DNA from: Cymbidium sinense
Lineage: Eukaryota > Streptophyta > Magnoliopsida > Asparagales > Orchidaceae
NCBI GenBank assembly: GCA_021442155.1
Contig: CM038229.1
Location: 98,619,271-98,683,270 of the forward strand
Reading direction: 5' to 3'
DNA length: 64,000 nucleotides
A program made the translations under genes and the position numbers. Positions 61,666 through 64,000 of this stretch are shown here, piece after piece. A model generated the notes under the pieces. The model saw only the letters and a list, made by a program, of their open reading frames with translations, searched no databases and was not told the origin of the DNA. Numbering within the stretch: the stretch's first letter is position 1; the number at the start of each line of letters is the position of its first letter.

Positions 61666-64000
61666 TTTTTTTTTTTTGCAATGCGCAATATAGAATAAAA
61701 TCACCTCAAAGCAGATAAATTACAAACAAATATAAAGAAGAAGAATATGATATAAACTAAGATTGTTTTCTATTTAGATCAAAAGGATTCCACAAAGCTT
61801 TTGGGTGATGCGCGACAAGTATGTCTTCAACTCTCAAAAAAGCCCAAGTATCATCATTGCCGGTCATTCAAACTATCCTCGCTCTCATATTCGACCCTTT
61901 GCATGCGCCATAGCCGCCATCCTCTTGTGGGGAGTAAAGGAGCTTTGATCCAACGAAAAATTAGCAAGAACCCGCAATAAAAGAAGACACCGCAAATATC
62001 TTGAATGCCGTAGTACAGACGAGTCCATTGAGGAAAATTATAAAGCTCACCACCATGATATAATCAATAAATAGAAAGTAGTTTCTATCCACTTGGATGA
62101 AATCAAATCACCTTACAACTCGAGCCATCAACTTATGTTTATAGATCATGAAACCAACATGAGAGAAAGCAAGGAGGTAATAATATAAATGAAAACCGCC
62201 ATGAAATAAACCGGGATAGGCATAAAAAATTTTCGATGAATATATAGTTAGACATTTTACTATCGCCTCTATTAAAATTGCAACATGCATCAACAACTTG
62301 TAGCTCCCAATCCCAAGGAGACAAATATAATACCAAAATTCCATGAAAGTCCTACCTCTCTCAATAATCAAACCCACCCAATCACCCATAATGCATGAAT
62401 AAAAGCAAAAAGCCAAATACTTTACGGACATGCATTCTTATAACCAAAATACATCTTTTCAGTACACAATCCCCATCCAAAGGGAGACATATCCAACACC
62501 AAAGAAACAAACATTTCCCTCTTTTATCAATAATAAAACATACCAATCAATCAGGAAATATATGAAGAGGCACCAACCACCAAAGGAAATGAGAAGCGTA
62601 AAAGAAAAAGAAATAGAAAAATGTCAAAAGCAATCAACGATTTCCTAGACAAGGAAAAAATTCCTACCCGATGGAATCAAACACCACCTCACCAAGTAAC
62701 CAATGATATCCATATTCCGTTAATAACTAAAAGGATGACCTTTTTCCCGTAGCCAGAGAAAAATGATTCTATACTTGGGGGCCAGTAATTTCTTATGTTG
62801 CCCAAAGGAGTCTTAGTCAATCGAAAGAAAGGATGATAAACAACCGCCCACGCCCACCAGCATGAAGTAAATTTTCTCCAACCATCAAAACCATCTTTTA
62901 AAACATCGAGGAAGAAGTTCCTCGAAAACCAGTAAAACAAAAAACAGAGTGAATCGACCATAAAATTGCAAAAGAGATGGGAAAAAGATGGATAATCTCC
63001 ACTAATCGACCATATCCAAGTTCCAGACAGTTACATTTTCCTAACATAGGGGAGACCAGTTCTATCTAAGTTCACAAAACTCCTTAATAGGGGAATATTA
63101 TCATTGAAAAATATTTTAACCATAGAGGACTTTGCACCCGATTTAAAATCGCAAGAATTCCCTTCTCGATGAATATGAGATGTGATAGTCCAGGGAAGCA
63201 AGAAGCCTTCTTGTATGATTGAGAGTATAATAAACTTCATCATTACCATGAGCTCCAGATTTTAATAAATTCAAGAGCAAGAAAGCATCAGCCATATTTT
63301 TTAAAACCTTTTTGAATGCATAATAATATCCCATAGTATAGAGTTGAAAAGGACAAAACAAGGTCTTAAAGGAATAGCAAAAGCGGCAATCATCTTACCT
63401 TTAAAATCTCTTAAGATACCCCACATCCATAGAAACCATTAGCAATCGAACCATCTGTGTTCACCTTAATAGTATGGTTTAGAGGTTTAGTCCAATAAAT
63501 AGTTTTACAAATATAATCAAATTCTGACGGGAGAAAAATCCCAAGAATATGATCCAAGCGTTTAACATCTTTGAAACTCGACTGGAGAAGTTTAACTTTA
63601 TATAGGGAGGAAATTTTTCTTTAGCTTTAGCAATGATGCTAAAAAATTCATGAGAATGTCATTATATTTAGCTTCATTTCCTTCCATCCATATACCACAA
63701 TAGGGTAATAGCAAGCACACATTTGACATGACCTTTGGGGCATATAATAGGAAGTTATTTAATAGATGTGATAGAAAGGGATCCATCAAATAGTAGAGTG
63801 TTCAACAAGCTATCATACCGCCAAACTTTATAAATATGGGGCCATTAACAAAAACATGATCCAAAGTTTCTATGTGGAAACAACATTGATATTTAGAAGG
63901 GAGGTGGAAACCTTTTTCGGAGAATGGCATCCACAAGAATATATTGTTTAAGAATACGCCAAGTGAGAACCAAAAAAGAGGTTGGAATAGCGTTACACCA
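61666..64000 (-). mobile_element. 3' part of a LINE (non-LTR retrotransposon), minus strand, running out of the window
   Basis: On minus, the coding remnant (64000 to about 63030) is followed by about 1.35 kb without domains and then by an A run (T13-T14 on plus near 61666-61679), as expected of a LINE 3' end. The 5' part with endonuclease and RT would lie beyond 64000. The long 3' region contains frames of 60-107 residues with no known domain. Target duplications cannot be checked because the 5' end is missing. Confidence 0.7.
63030..64000 (-). pseudogene. LINE ORF2 C-terminus: zf-RVT and RNase H remnants
   Basis: On minus, the first 170 bp read 'WRILKQYILVDAILRK', 'FHLPSKYQCCFHIETLDHVF', the pattern of the zinc-binding domain after plant LINE reverse transcriptase. 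Next 'LLWYMDGRK' (usually 'WYIWMERNE'). RNase H follows: 'ICKTIYWTKPLNHTIKVNTD' (about 63440-63500), 'GSIANGFYGCG', 'DFKGKMIAAFAIPL', with the catalytic first Asp in NTDGS. The end 'HIHREGNSCDF' and 'VNLDRTGLPYVRKM' (63031-63180) is the typical C-terminus. Several frameshifts are present. Confidence 0.75.

Overview
This window looks like repeat-rich, probably heterochromatic, nuclear DNA of a flowering plant. The evidence is several classes of plant LTR retrotransposon (a Tat/Ogre-type Ty3-gypsy element, a chromovirus-type Ty3-gypsy element, and long non-coding LTR elements), a plant-type LINE with an RNase H domain, long AT/TAA microsatellites and AT-rich filler. I found no intact host gene, no RNA gene and no prokaryotic-style organisation. 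Species and even monocot versus dicot cannot be fixed from the sequence. All protein-coding remains are retrotransposon-derived or captured gene fragments, and all carry stops and frameshifts.

Layout. 1-3292: the 3' part of a long LTR (copy A1) of the Tat/Ogre-like family, split by a 1.1-kb insertion with a 7-bp target duplication. 5194-12706: a complete non-coding LTR element (element 1, TSD ATAAT) whose interior holds three tandem-repeat blocks. 12.9-15.3 kb: a direct duplication of about 860 bp carrying (TA)n tracts. 18151-24426: a chromovirus-type Ty3-gypsy element with gag, protease, RT, RNase H, integrase and a chromodomain-like end, all broken. 25114-29424: a second copy (element 2, TSD ATAAT) of the tandem-repeat LTR family. 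30402-31421: a solo LTR of the same family on the minus strand, inside a TA microsatellite. About 31.8-60.65 kb: one very large Tat/Ogre-like element with LTRs of about 5 kb, a primer-binding-like site, gag, protease, RT, RNase H and integrase, interrupted between RT and RNase H by about 7.5 kb of other repeats. 61.7-64.0 kb: the 3' end of a LINE on the minus strand.

The most striking observation is that both long LTRs of the large element (31.8-37.3 and about 55.4-60.6 kb) carry the same block of gene-like sequence. Its last part reads as a piece of a PDR-type (ABCG) ABC transporter, with the same in-frame stop in both copies. The simplest reading is that host gene pieces were captured into the LTR before the last transposition.

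The second is a non-autonomous LTR family with no pol. Two full copies and a solo LTR are present. Both full copies keep the same internal order: leader, about 77-bp array, GC-rich spacer, second array, GC-rich 3' block, conserved pre-PPT tail. All three insertions sit in AT-rich or microsatellite targets.

Differences between repeat copies look concentrated in CG-containing stretches, mostly as small deletions. Part of the decay may therefore be a sequencing artefact, and reading-frame breaks should be treated with caution.
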